Source of the DNA: Bacillota bacterium
GTDB lineage: Bacteria; Bacillota; Clostridia; Oscillospirales; Acutalibacteraceae
Reading direction: 5' to 3'
DNA length: 8,588 nucleotides
Assembly: GCA_023417635.1 (NCBI GenBank)
Contig: JAEZFF010000090.1
Location: 1-8,588, forward strand
The notes under the pieces were generated by a model, which was not told where the DNA came from, did not search any database, and worked only from the letters and a program-made list of their open reading frames with translations. The position numbers were made by a program, and so were the translations under genes. Positions 1 through 6,001 of this stretch are shown one piece after another. Position 1 is the first letter of the stretch, and each line of letters opens with the position of its first letter.

Positions 1-26
1 AAGCTGCCTCTGACTAAAAATACTCA

Positions 27-66
27 GGGACTGAATTTTGTTATTTAACAGAATTCAGCCCTTTTT
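27..66 (+). terminator. Intrinsic terminator of a gene to the left of the window
   Basis: A long interrupted stem (GGG/CCC, then CTGAATT/AATTCAG, then TGTT/AACA around a small A/T loop) is followed directly by five Ts at 62-66. It would stop rightward transcription entering from outside the window and insulate the gene at 284. No coding sequence is visible before it. Confidence 0.7.
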
Positions 67-104
67 GCTTTATCAACTATTTCAGCTTATGGGGAAGAGT
101 TGCT

Positions 105-135
105 TTGAAATAATTTGCAGGAAAGAAGCTATACA
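105..135 (+). promoter_or_regulatory. Weak candidate promoter for the sulfatase-fold gene
   Basis: TTGAAA (105-110) and TATACA (130-135) are separated by 19 bp, which is longer than ideal. A separate TATACT at 153-158 has no good -35 box. One of these probably drives the gene at 284, leaving a leader of about 120-140 nt, but neither is strong. Confidence 0.25.
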
Positions 136-283
136 AATTCTTTTCCTTGTGGTATACTTGATGAGCTATTTTAGAAAACCAAAAAAATGCAAAAATATCT
201 GATAAATTTAGGGCTTAGCTGCTGCATGGTGAAATAGAAAATCAGTGTGTGAAACGGGCTGGGCCACAGGAAAGTGGTAGCGT

Positions 284-2035
284 TTGAAAGAAAAAGAAGA
301 ATTGGAAAATCAAAAAGTGACCTCGGATTTTAAAAAAAGGCTCAGAAATTTATGGAGCGATGACCGAAGCTACAGAAAGCGGCTTGTTTTGGCGCTGGCT
401 GTCCTCTTTTCTCTTTGCTTTACCTTCCTCTTTTTCGGGCCGATGGAAATAACCGCGTATGCCCAGGCTTCGCTTATCTTCAATATGAAGATGGCACTGC
501 CTGTTATGGCGATTTTTGCAGTTGCAGTCTGTGCCGCAGCAGCGCTGGTTCTTTCCCTTTTGCACGGAAAAATTTTCAATTATATCCTGACGGCGCTGTT
601 TTCGCTTCTTCTCTGCGGCTATCTGCAGGGAAACTTCTTAAACGGAAATCAACTTGGCGCCCTGACTGGCGACGCAATCAAATGGGAAAGCCGCAAGGGC
701 CTTATGATGCGCGACTTGCTTGTTTGGCTGTTGATTTTCCTTGTCCCCTTTGTTATTCTTTACTTCAGTAAAAAAGTGTGGAAAAAGACTTTAATCTATG
801 TTTCCGCTGCTCTCGTTGTCATGCAGGCGGTTGCATTCGTTACACTCTTCACAAGCGGCACGGCAAACACTGCTGCAAATAAAAGCAATTACCTGACTAC
901 AAAAGAAGAAGGGGAGTACTCTACTAAGCACAACACCCTTGTTTTTCTGCTGGATCGGCTGGACTATGACCATATTGAAGAGATTCAGGAGAAAGACCCC
1001 AAATTCTTTAGCAAGCTGGATGGCTTTACAAGCTACAACAATGCCATGTCAGAACATACCCGTACAAAACCCGCCATTAACTATCTTTTCACGAACTGTG
1101 ACCTGATGTGGAAGATTCCGCAGGAAAAGTATTTTGAAACTTCCTGGGATTACAAGGGCAGGAATATTCTGAAGGATGTCAAGGCGCAGGGCTATACAAT
1201 CGATTTCTATACAGAGATGGGCCTGATTTTCGGAAATGGCAGTACGGTAAAGCATTATGTTTCAAACCTTTCCAGCAACGAAAATAAGCTGAATCAAATG
1301 AAGCTTATCGGTAATCTCAGTACGCTGGCAGCTTACCGCTATATGCCAACTGCCCTGAAGCCCTTTTTCTGGTGCTACTCCGACACGGTAAACGATGATA
1401 TTTACGAGGGCGGCAGTATGTACCAGATTGATGAAACGCAGTATGACGGCCTGAAAGATTTTAACGTGACGGGCAGCACAAACTTCTTCAAGTACTATCA
1501 TTTTATGGGCTCCCACACGCCGTACACGGTTGATGCGAATGGCATTCGAACCGGAAAAACGGATGTAATCAGCCAGACGAAAGGCAACTTCAACATTCTG
1601 TTCCGCGCATTTGCAAAAATGAAAAAGCTGGGCGTTTATAAGAACTCTACCATCTTAATCCTCGGGGACCACGGTGAGCCGGTCAACGACTACCTTCCGA
1701 TGCAAAAAGCAAACCGCATTGGTTTCTTCTACAAACCGGCTGGAAGTGAGGGTACGCCGCTGAAAACTTCCCATGCACCGATTTCTTTCCGGAATGTGCC
1801 GGCTAGCCTGGCAAAGTCAGCGGGCATCAAGAACTACCACAAGTATGGGAAACCGATTGAGGAAGTCGGCGAGAACGACCATGTAATACGGTATTTTTAC
1901 AAACCGGTTATTGCAAATTATAATGAAAAATACCTTTATATTTACCGGGTAGACGGCGATGCGGGGAACTTCAAAAACTGGAAGCAGATTCGCGTGGATC
2001 ATCCAAACCCGAAATGCACCTTCTGGCCTGCCTGA
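284..2035 (+). CDS. Membrane-anchored sulfatase/alkaline-phosphatase-fold enzyme (LtaS-like transferase or hydrolase)
   Basis: This 583-residue protein has the LtaS-type plan: about five membrane helices (roughly residues 34-52, 66-92, 97-115, 143-162 and 168-190) followed by a large extracytoplasmic domain. Catalytic landmarks of the fold are visible: a metal-ligand Asp in LVFLLDRLD (D224), a likely nucleophile Thr in TRTKPA (T261, at the Cys/Ser position of sulfatases), HFMGSHTPY (406-414), and the metal-binding GDHGE (461-465). Thr as nucleophile is typical of LTA synthases and phosphoethanolamine transferases, so adding or removing a phospho-alcohol on a surface glycopolymer or lipid is more likely than sulfate ester hydrolysis. 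The exact substrate cannot be read. The start is TTG: an in-frame TAG at 278-280 excludes any earlier start, and AGGAAAGTGG (268-277) is a usable ribosome site. It converges on the cytidylyltransferase fusion, which may supply an activated group. Confidence 0.82.
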   Translation: MKEKEELENQKVTSDFKKRLRNLWSDDRSYRKRLVLALAVLFSLCFTFLFFGPMEITAYAQASLIFNMKMALPVMAIFAVAVCAAAALVLSLLHGKIFNYILTALFSLLLCGYLQGNFLNGNQLGALTGDAIKWESRKGLMMRDLLVWLLIFLVPFVILYFSKKVWKKTLIYVSAALVVMQAVAFVTLFTSGTANTAANKSNYLTTKEEGEYSTKHNTLVFLLDRLDYDHIEEIQEKDPKFFSKLDGFTSYNNAMSEHTRTKPAINYLFTNCDLMWKIPQEKYFETSWDYKGRNILKDVKAQGYTIDFYTEMGLIFGNGSTVKHYVSNLSSNENKLNQMKLIGNLSTLAAYRYMPTALKPFFWCYSDTVNDDIYEGGSMYQIDETQYDGLKDFNVTGSTNFFKYYHFMGSHTPYTVDANGIRTGKTDVISQTKGNFNILFRAFAKMKKLGVYKNSTILILGDHGEPVNDYLPMQKANRIGFFYKPAGSEGTPLKTSHAPISFRNVPASLAKSAGIKNYHKYGKPIEEVGENDHVIRYFYKPVIANYNEKYLYIYRVDGDAGNFKNWKQIRVDHPNPKCTFWPA

Positions 2036-2053
2036 AAAATTGCAGCATGAAAA

Positions 2054-2112
2054 CGGCGCCCTGGCTGAATCTCATCTTTCAGCCGGGGCGCCGTATTGTT
2101 CTTTTTTTCTTG
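2054..2112. terminator. Terminator shared by two convergent genes
   Basis: A 16-bp stem (2054-2069 with 2078-2093, one U-G pair, loop 2070-2077) is followed on the plus strand by a T-rich run at 2094-2109. On the minus strand it is followed only by a short run of Ts, so it is strongest for the rightward gene and may also serve the leftward one. It fills nearly the whole gap between the two stop codons. Confidence 0.85.
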
Positions 2113-2117
2113 TTCGC

Positions 2118-3923
2118 CTAAACGATTTCCCGCATTGCGTTCAGCAGCTTTGTATTGTCTTCATCATTGCGCACGGCAATCCGTACGTATTCTTTGCCGT
2201 CGCCGATTTTAGGCGTTAGGTTCTTAATGAAAATGGCATGCTTTATTAAGAGTGTACGGGTCAGCTGCTGTGCAGTCACTCCGTTTTTCAGCTCACACAT
2301 CACATAGTTGGCCTGTGTGGGGAGAACGCGCAGGTAAGGGACCTTTTTCAGGCCCTTTACAAGCTCTGCGCGGGCGGCACGGAACTGTTCCAAAGCAGAG
2401 CGGTAGTCTTTCTGGTACTTTGAGGCAATCTGCATATAAAACTCGCCAAAGGAGTTGATGTCCCAGATGGCAACATCTTTCTTGAGCGCAGCAATCATTG
2501 CATCATTGGCTGAAGCGAGAATGCCAAGGCGTGCGCCCGGCACTCCGTAGGACTTGGAAATGCTCTTTACAACGGTCAGCGACGGATGCGCCGACAGAAT
2601 ATCGTCGTCCAGCAAAGTCGCGTCCTGCTCGTCCGAGAAATCGACGAAGCTTTCGTCTACCAGCAGCTTAATGCCGGTCTGCTCCGCCCAGTCTGCAAGG
2701 CGCAGAACCTCTGCTTTTGGAAGGTAGTTGCCCGTCGGGTTATCCGGATTAATGACAACAAGCGTCTGTACCGGATGGCTGCCGAACCAGTCGATTAAGT
2801 CTTTGGCGGTGTAGGTGAAATCCGGGCACGCCGGGTGGAAAACGACATCCTGGCCTTTTTTGGAGCGGTTCGGGTATTCTTCAAAAGTCGGGCGGATAAA
2901 CCCGATTTTTCCCGCTGTGTGTTCCATCAGGGCCTTAATCAGCTCAGAAGCGCCGTTGCCGACAAGAATATGTTCCTGCGCAACGCCGAAGTTTTTAGAG
3001 GCCAGCAGAGAGTTTACCTGCATCCCGGAAGGGTACTGAGTGAGAAGCGTCTCAAAATTAGCCTTCATTTCTTCTACAAGCTTCTGTGGCGGGTAGAAGG
3101 GGTTTACAAGGTAGCAGAAGTCGAGGAGCTTTGGGTAGCGCCAGTAGCCGCCGTAACGCTTTTGCAGGGAAGCCACTTTCTCGTCGTCCTCGGCAAAAAG
3201 CAGAGAGGCAATGTCAAGGTCCTGCACGTCGTCAATTTCATACCACTTCTGGCCGTTCAGGCGCTTTGCGCGGATGCAGGGGTCGTCCAGCAGAGTGATG
3301 ACCCGAAGGACCTGCTCGTAGTATTCATTGTTGCCCAGCGCACTGGAGTAAGCCTCCAGAAAAGGCACATAATATTTCTTCGAAAAATTCTTGCTGAATT
3401 TATAAACGTTAACGGTCTTGTAGTAATCTTTAATGTCGCGGAAATCAAAATTTTTGCCCGGAATAAACGACAGGATGCAGTCGTTTTCGTCAAGCTTTAC
3501 AACAGTGCCGTCCATCCAGCTTTCGTACTTGTCAACAAGCGCGAGGGTGTCGCGTGGGTCGTCAATCAGTTCGCGGAGGACGCTGTCTTCAAAAATAATA
3601 TCGGATTCAAGCAGCAGAGTGTCCTCCTGCTCCAGGTAATTGCGCGCCAGCCACAGCGAATAGATATTATTGGTTGTGTCGTAGATAGGGTTTTCTACAT
3701 AAACAATGGGAATGTTCAGCCCGAGTGTGGCAATATAATCTTTGAGTTTCTGTCCCTCGTAGCCAATCACGATGACAACGCGGGAAAGCTTTGCATTTTG
3801 AAGCTGATGCAGCATACGGTCTATCAGGGCAACGCCGTTTACTTTTACCATGCACTTGGTATTGTTGGCCGTGAGTTTTTTCAGCCGTTTGCCCATGCCG
3901 GCTGCCAAAATAATTCCCTGCAT
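2118..3923 (-). CDS. Bifunctional LicC/PntC-type cytidylyltransferase fused to a HisC/CobD-type PLP enzyme
   Basis: This 601-residue fusion has two complete domains. Residues 1-245 are a nucleotidyltransferase: GIILAAGMGKRL (3-14) with TK at 22-23 binds the nucleotide. Asp108 in LLLESD and the WYEIDD motif (227-232) are likely metal ligands. WMDGTVV (136-142) and YYKTVNVYKF (167-176) match phosphocholine/phosphonate cytidylyltransferase relatives. Residues 260-601 are a class I/II fold-type-I PLP domain: GNGASE (322-327), NPDNPTG (392-398), Asp423 for the pyridine nitrogen, SISKSYGVPGARLG (454-467) with Schiff-base Lys457, and C-terminal Arg581 for the substrate carboxylate. The VPG before ARLG is closer to CobD-like decarboxylases than to the usual HisC LAG. 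Expected activity is making an amino-alcohol phosphate or aminophosphonate and activating it as a CDP derivative for surface decoration. The fusion is seen; the substrate is inferred. GGGGAG (3938-3933) lies 9 nt before the ATG. The gene appears monocistronic. Confidence 0.85.
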   Translation of the reverse strand: MQGIILAAGMGKRLKKLTANNTKCMVKVNGVALIDRMLHQLQNAKLSRVVIVIGYEGQKLKDYIATLGLNIPIVYVENPIYDTTNNIYSLWLARNYLEQEDTLLLESDIIFEDSVLRELIDDPRDTLALVDKYESWMDGTVVKLDENDCILSFIPGKNFDFRDIKDYYKTVNVYKFSKNFSKKYYVPFLEAYSSALGNNEYYEQVLRVITLLDDPCIRAKRLNGQKWYEIDDVQDLDIASLLFAEDDEKVASLQKRYGGYWRYPKLLDFCYLVNPFYPPQKLVEEMKANFETLLTQYPSGMQVNSLLASKNFGVAQEHILVGNGASELIKALMEHTAGKIGFIRPTFEEYPNRSKKGQDVVFHPACPDFTYTAKDLIDWFGSHPVQTLVVINPDNPTGNYLPKAEVLRLADWAEQTGIKLLVDESFVDFSDEQDATLLDDDILSAHPSLTVVKSISKSYGVPGARLGILASANDAMIAALKKDVAIWDINSFGEFYMQIASKYQKDYRSALEQFRAARAELVKGLKKVPYLRVLPTQANYVMCELKNGVTAQQLTRTLLIKHAIFIKNLTPKIGDGKEYVRIAVRNDEDNTKLLNAMREIV

Positions 3924-3966
3924 TTTATTTATCTCCCCAATTTTATAAATTCCTGTTTATTCCAAT

Positions 3967-3997
3967 CTGCCGGCAAGGCGCGGCGCCTTTTCGGCAG
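3967..3997 (-). other. Stable hairpin in the leader of the cytidylyltransferase fusion gene
   Basis: CTGCCG (3967-3972) pairs with CGGCAG (3992-3997), and AAGGCG (3975-3980) pairs with CGCCTT (3984-3989) around a 3-nt loop. No T-run follows on either strand, so it is not an intrinsic terminator. It lies in the roughly 150-nt leader, about 30 nt before the ribosome site, and may affect RNA stability or translation. Confidence 0.55.
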
Positions 3998-4080
3998 GAA
4001 ACAGCAATTTGAAACGAATCACAAAGACGAACTTTTCGGTAGATTTTGCAAGGTGAAAACTTGTAGATAAAACCTGAAAT

Positions 4081-4109
4081 ATCTTACTCTTTTTGCGGCT
4101 TTTTGTCAA
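4081..4109 (-). promoter_or_regulatory. Sigma-A-type promoter for the cytidylyltransferase fusion gene
   Basis: Read leftward, TTGACA (4109-4104) is a perfect -35 and TAAGAT (4086-4081) a 5-of-6 match to -10, with a 17-bp spacer. Transcription should start near 4074, giving a leader of about 150 nt before the ATG at 3923. Confidence 0.72.
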
Positions 4110-4206
4110 TCATGGCATACGAGGGGAAAAGTGCCAGCGGCAAGCCTGCATCCCCGTTTCCCAGCCGGGGAACTGCTCTTCCTTTGCGGCCGTGCTGCAT
4201 TTTTAC

Positions 4207-4234
4207 TTGACTATACGAATAAAAGCGGTATAAT
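4207..4234 (+). promoter_or_regulatory. Strong sigma-A-type promoter of the intergenic RNA
   Basis: TTGACT (4207-4212) and a perfect TATAAT (4229-4234) are 16 bp apart. The start point should be a purine near 4239-4241. There is no ribosome site plus reading frame downstream, only hairpins and a terminator, so it points to a non-coding transcript. It is divergent from the promoter at 4081-4109. Confidence 0.75.
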
Positions 4235-4351
4235 CTGGATGTAGGCACAAAAAAGTGCAATGCAGAAGCGGGTGCTGAAACCACCTGCCTCCTGCATACG
4301 GAGAAGAAGTCTCTCCATACGCAACCGAATTCTCGGCACATTGCGATTCTT

Positions 4352-4380
4352 ATTATACCGCCTGTCTGCCTTTTTGTACA
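4352..4380 (-). promoter_or_regulatory. Possible antisense promoter inside the intergenic RNA
   Basis: Read leftward, TGTACA (4380-4375, 4 of 6) and a perfect TATAAT (4357-4352) are 17 bp apart. It would start near 4345 and transcribe against the RNA above. Its -10 context GCGGTATAAT repeats, in inverted orientation, the -10 of the RNA promoter at 4225-4234. Confidence 0.35.
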
Positions 4381-4412
4381 GGGGGAAAATAGGGGCTGCA
4401 GCGGGCCTAATG

Positions 4413-4453
4413 GCGTTGCTTATGGATGCAAATCCGTAGGCGGCGCTTTTTTT
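4413..4453 (+). terminator. Intrinsic terminator of the intergenic RNA
   Basis: A 15-bp uninterrupted stem (4413-4427 with 4432-4446, several U-G pairs) is capped by a GCAA tetraloop and followed by seven Ts (4447-4453). The wobble pairs would be A-C mismatches on the other strand, so this terminator acts on rightward transcripts. Confidence 0.88.
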
Positions 4454-4460
4454 GTGCCTT

Positions 4461-4501
4461 GCGGCGGCAGCCGGTTTTCCGCCATGCCGCCGCTTTTCTT
4501 T
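4461..4501 (+). terminator. Second, back-up intrinsic terminator
   Basis: GCGGCGGCA (4461-4469) pairs perfectly with TGCCGCCGC (4485-4493). An inner CGG/CCG closes a TTTT loop, and TTTTCTTT (4494-4501) follows. Placed 8 nt after the first T-run, it gives a tandem stop for rightward transcription. The next gene, ending at 4679, is read in the opposite direction. Confidence 0.7.
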
Positions 4502-4678
4502 GCTTGTGAAAAAATTTTTATAGATTATGGCATTGATGCAGGTTGAAAAATGGTGGCGCAGACGGTAGCATTTGCCGGGTCTTTTCCAGCGCCGCCTGCT
4601 TCGGTGCCGAGGGGAAAGCGGTATGGTTGGAAAACACAGGGTTTATGCAAAGGGAAGGTGCCAAAAAAAAATATGTTA
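4502..4678. other. Intergenic stretch with no supported feature
   Basis: No credible reading frame, promoter or hairpin terminator is seen here. It ends in an A-rich run (4662-4671) just before the stop codon of the HEPN gene. The leftward HEPN gene therefore has no evident terminator of its own immediately after its stop. Confidence 0.5.
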
Positions 4679-5626
4679 CTAAACTTGCTTCTGCCAATAG
4701 TCAAGACGCGATATTTCCTTCTTTAAACTAGTTATTAGTTCATCTTTGAATTTATGAGAAGCCAACAACTTTAAAATAGACTTTCGTACACATTTGCGCA
4801 AAAACAGTATATCTTCTTCTGAGATAGCCTCAGCATCCGCATCATGAACGTAATTAGAACGCTTTTTATATTCGGCGCAAAGTTTCTCATAAATATGAAC
4901 TCTGTCATCTTGCAATTCACATAAAAAAGTTGCACAACGTTTTGATAAGCGTTCTTTTTTCCCAGTTTCAGAATCTAAAAAAAGGACTTCAAGGCTTGTT
5001 ATTAATAAAACTTCCGCCTCTTGCAAAGTAACTAAGTATGAGCGATCATAAAGCATATGTGCCTGGTTAATATAATGTTCACTAATTGGAAATGTTATTT
5101 TCTCCAGTTCGCTTTGTAGTTGTTTTATGCTATCGCAATGTACCTTTTGAATTGTTGCAACATTATAGGCTTCACCAATTGGGATAATTGCATTATGTTC
5201 ATATTGCCCAGTAGATCCATCTACTGTATAATGCTCACTTACCATTTTAATTGCTAGCTTTTCATACCGTACAGGACCCTCAAGTAGTAATCGAATGGCC
5301 CTAATCCGGTTATCCAAATATGTAAACAGTTGCGCACTCATCTTCCTATAATACAGTTCTGCAGACTTGAAATCTCCTGTATATTTATAGCTATTATAAA
5401 TGCATGCGACATTTAAGGTCTCATTATCCAATCGCGCAGTTTCATATTCACGCCGCAATCCCATAGAGTCTAATTCAAATATCTCATTGAGTTGCCCTAA
5501 AGATTTTGCCGCGATTTTTATACTCTTTCCTAAATCAAGTCCAACGAGTGATTTATCACATCCAAATAAAACAGCACAAACAGTTAACTGGTAATTTTTT
5601 GGTGTTGTTACACTTTTATAACACAA
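4679..5626 (-). CDS. HEPN-domain protein, candidate ribonuclease/defence protein (Apea-like C-terminus)
   Basis: I do not recognise the N-terminal two thirds (residues 1-195), which look mainly helical. The C-terminal part (about 200-290) reads as a HEPN domain. It has a helix with VTLQEAEVLLITSLEVLF, then ERLSKRCATFLCE, then YKKRSNYVHD containing the R-x4-H motif (R256 and H261 from the start chosen here), then a helix FLRKCVRKSILKLL. This layout matches Apea-type HEPN domains. HEPN motifs of this form are the catalytic centre of many metal-independent RNases in defence and toxin systems, though some members only bind RNA. The frame stays open to a TTG at 5641, but GGAGGT (5639-5634) lies inside those codons and sits 7 nt before TTG 5626. 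The start is therefore almost certainly 5626, giving 315 residues. Base composition is clearly more AT-rich than both neighbours, suggesting acquisition. A TATAAT at 5653-5648 (poor -35) could be a close promoter. Confidence 0.72.
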   Translation of the reverse strand: MCYKSVTTPKNYQLTVCAVLFGCDKSLVGLDLGKSIKIAAKSLGQLNEIFELDSMGLRREYETARLDNETLNVACIYNSYKYTGDFKSAELYYRKMSAQLFTYLDNRIRAIRLLLEGPVRYEKLAIKMVSEHYTVDGSTGQYEHNAIIPIGEAYNVATIQKVHCDSIKQLQSELEKITFPISEHYINQAHMLYDRSYLVTLQEAEVLLITSLEVLFLDSETGKKERLSKRCATFLCELQDDRVHIYEKLCAEYKKRSNYVHDADAEAISEEDILFLRKCVRKSILKLLASHKFKDELITSLKKEISRLDYWQKQV

Positions 5627-5633
5627 ACTAATT

Positions 5634-5639
5634 ACCTCC
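5634..5639 (-). promoter_or_regulatory. Ribosome binding site that fixes the HEPN gene start
   Basis: GGAGGT read leftward, 7 nt before TTG 5626. It rules out the longer frame starting at TTG 5641, whose second and third codons contain this site. Confidence 0.8.
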
Positions 5640-5759
5640 AATTAGGAATTATATAGATAGAGTTTATGTTAGTTCCCATATTTACCCGAAAATTAAAAAA
5701 CAGCTACCTTATTCTCATGCAAAATATAATTTCATTCCGCGCTGGGCGCCCACAAATTA

Positions 5760-5826
5760 AACAAAAAGGGAACCGGACGCGTCCAGTTCCCTTAAGTACG
5801 CTCCATAGAAACGTACCGCAATTCAC
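5760..5826 (-). ncRNA. Candidate small RNA of about 67 nt or attenuator leader upstream of the HEPN gene
   Basis: From the promoter at 5833-5861, transcription should begin at about 5826 (G). The RNA has a 9-bp hairpin with a UAU loop (5816-5808 with 5804-5796, two G-U pairs), then a terminator hairpin (5793-5766) and a U-run. On the opposite strand the wobble pairs become C-A mismatches, so the leftward transcript is the structured one. It could be a free small RNA, or a leader whose terminator gates transcription into the HEPN gene about 135 nt further on. GUUUC in the first hairpin can alternatively pair with GGAAC in the 5' arm of the terminator, a possible antiterminator. No known riboswitch class is recognised. 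Confidence 0.55.
5761..5793 (-). terminator. Intrinsic terminator between the small RNA and the HEPN gene
   Basis: Leftward, AAGGGAAC and GGAC pair with GUCC and GUUCCCUU through one U-G pair, giving an almost continuous 13-bp stem with a tiny loop, followed by UUUUUGUUU. It lies downstream of its own promoter and not behind any protein gene. Confidence 0.8.
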
Positions 5827-5832
5827 ATTTCT

Positions 5833-5861
5833 AGTATATATTAACAGGAAAAAATATGCAA
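5833..5861 (-). promoter_or_regulatory. Promoter of the small RNA / HEPN leader
   Basis: Leftward, TTGCAT (5861-5856) and TATACT (5838-5833) are separated by 17 bp. It lies 58 nt beyond the terminator of the phosphoesterase gene, so it starts an independent unit. Confidence 0.65.
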
Positions 5862-5918
5862 GTGCTTTTTCTTCTGGAAGCTGCGCACTTAATGATAATT
5901 GAGAAAATATCACCTTTG

Positions 5919-5963
5919 AAAAAAGAGCTCATCCTCTGCCTGAAGCATTGAATGAGCTCTTTT
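5919..5963. terminator. Intrinsic terminator of the phosphoesterase gene
   Basis: A perfect 12-bp inverted repeat (AAAAGAGCTCAT at 5921-5932, ATGAGCTCTTTT at 5952-5963) encloses a 19-nt loop. Leftward it ends in UUUUUU. It begins 38 nt after the stop codon at 6002. Rightward it also carries a T-rich tail, so it can work both ways. Confidence 0.85.
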
Positions 5964-6001
5964 GTTTTTCTGAGTTTTTTAAGAATGGGGCAGGGTTGCC
6001 G

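Larger units (their letters stand above)
4241..4453 (+). ncRNA. Candidate structured non-coding RNA of about 210 nt, family not recognised
   Basis: The unit has its own promoter and terminator, and hairpins in between. Hairpin A pairs 4260-4265 with 4292-4297 and 4268-4274 with 4282-4288, with loop CUGAAAC. Hairpin B pairs 4300-4304 with 4312-4316. Hairpin C pairs 4320-4324 with 4341-4345 and 4325-4328 with 4333-4336. Hairpin D pairs 4361-4365 with 4378-4382. The last is the terminator at 4413-4446. UAGGC (4242-4246) can also pair with GCCUA (4405-4409) to close the body. G-U pairs in hairpin A and the terminator fit the plus-strand RNA. The size suggests 6S RNA, but the fold is a chain of short hairpins rather than one long bubbled rod. 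I see no T-box, SRP or tmRNA signature. No same-strand gene follows, so a riboswitch is unlikely and a trans-acting RNA is more plausible. Confidence 0.6.

Noticed and set aside
2835..4070. A 411-codon open frame on the plus strand opposite the cytidylyltransferase fusion
   Set aside because: It lies antisense to a gene with intact catalytic motifs, has no ribosome site, and its translation has no recognisable domain. It is a shadow of codon bias.
4084..4341. 85-codon minus-strand frame starting near the possible antisense promoter
   Set aside because: Its ATG would fall within a few bases of the predicted start point with no ribosome site, and the peptide is rich in Cys, Arg and aromatic residues without pattern. 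The DNA is better explained by the plus-strand RNA.
4241..4453. 6S RNA identity for the intergenic RNA
   Set aside because: Length fits, but the visible pairings give successive short hairpins instead of one long rod with a central bubble.
4543..4731. 62-codon plus-strand frame overlapping the end of the HEPN gene
   Set aside because: No ribosome site, low-information peptide, and it overlaps the 3' end of a better-supported gene.
5743..5752. 10-bp palindrome TGGGCGCCCA
   Set aside because: Short, GC-only core, no second copy or T-run nearby; could be chance.
5666..5913. Small frames on both strands between the HEPN gene and the phosphoesterase
   Set aside because: They run straight through the terminator and promoter of the small RNA and lack ribosome sites.
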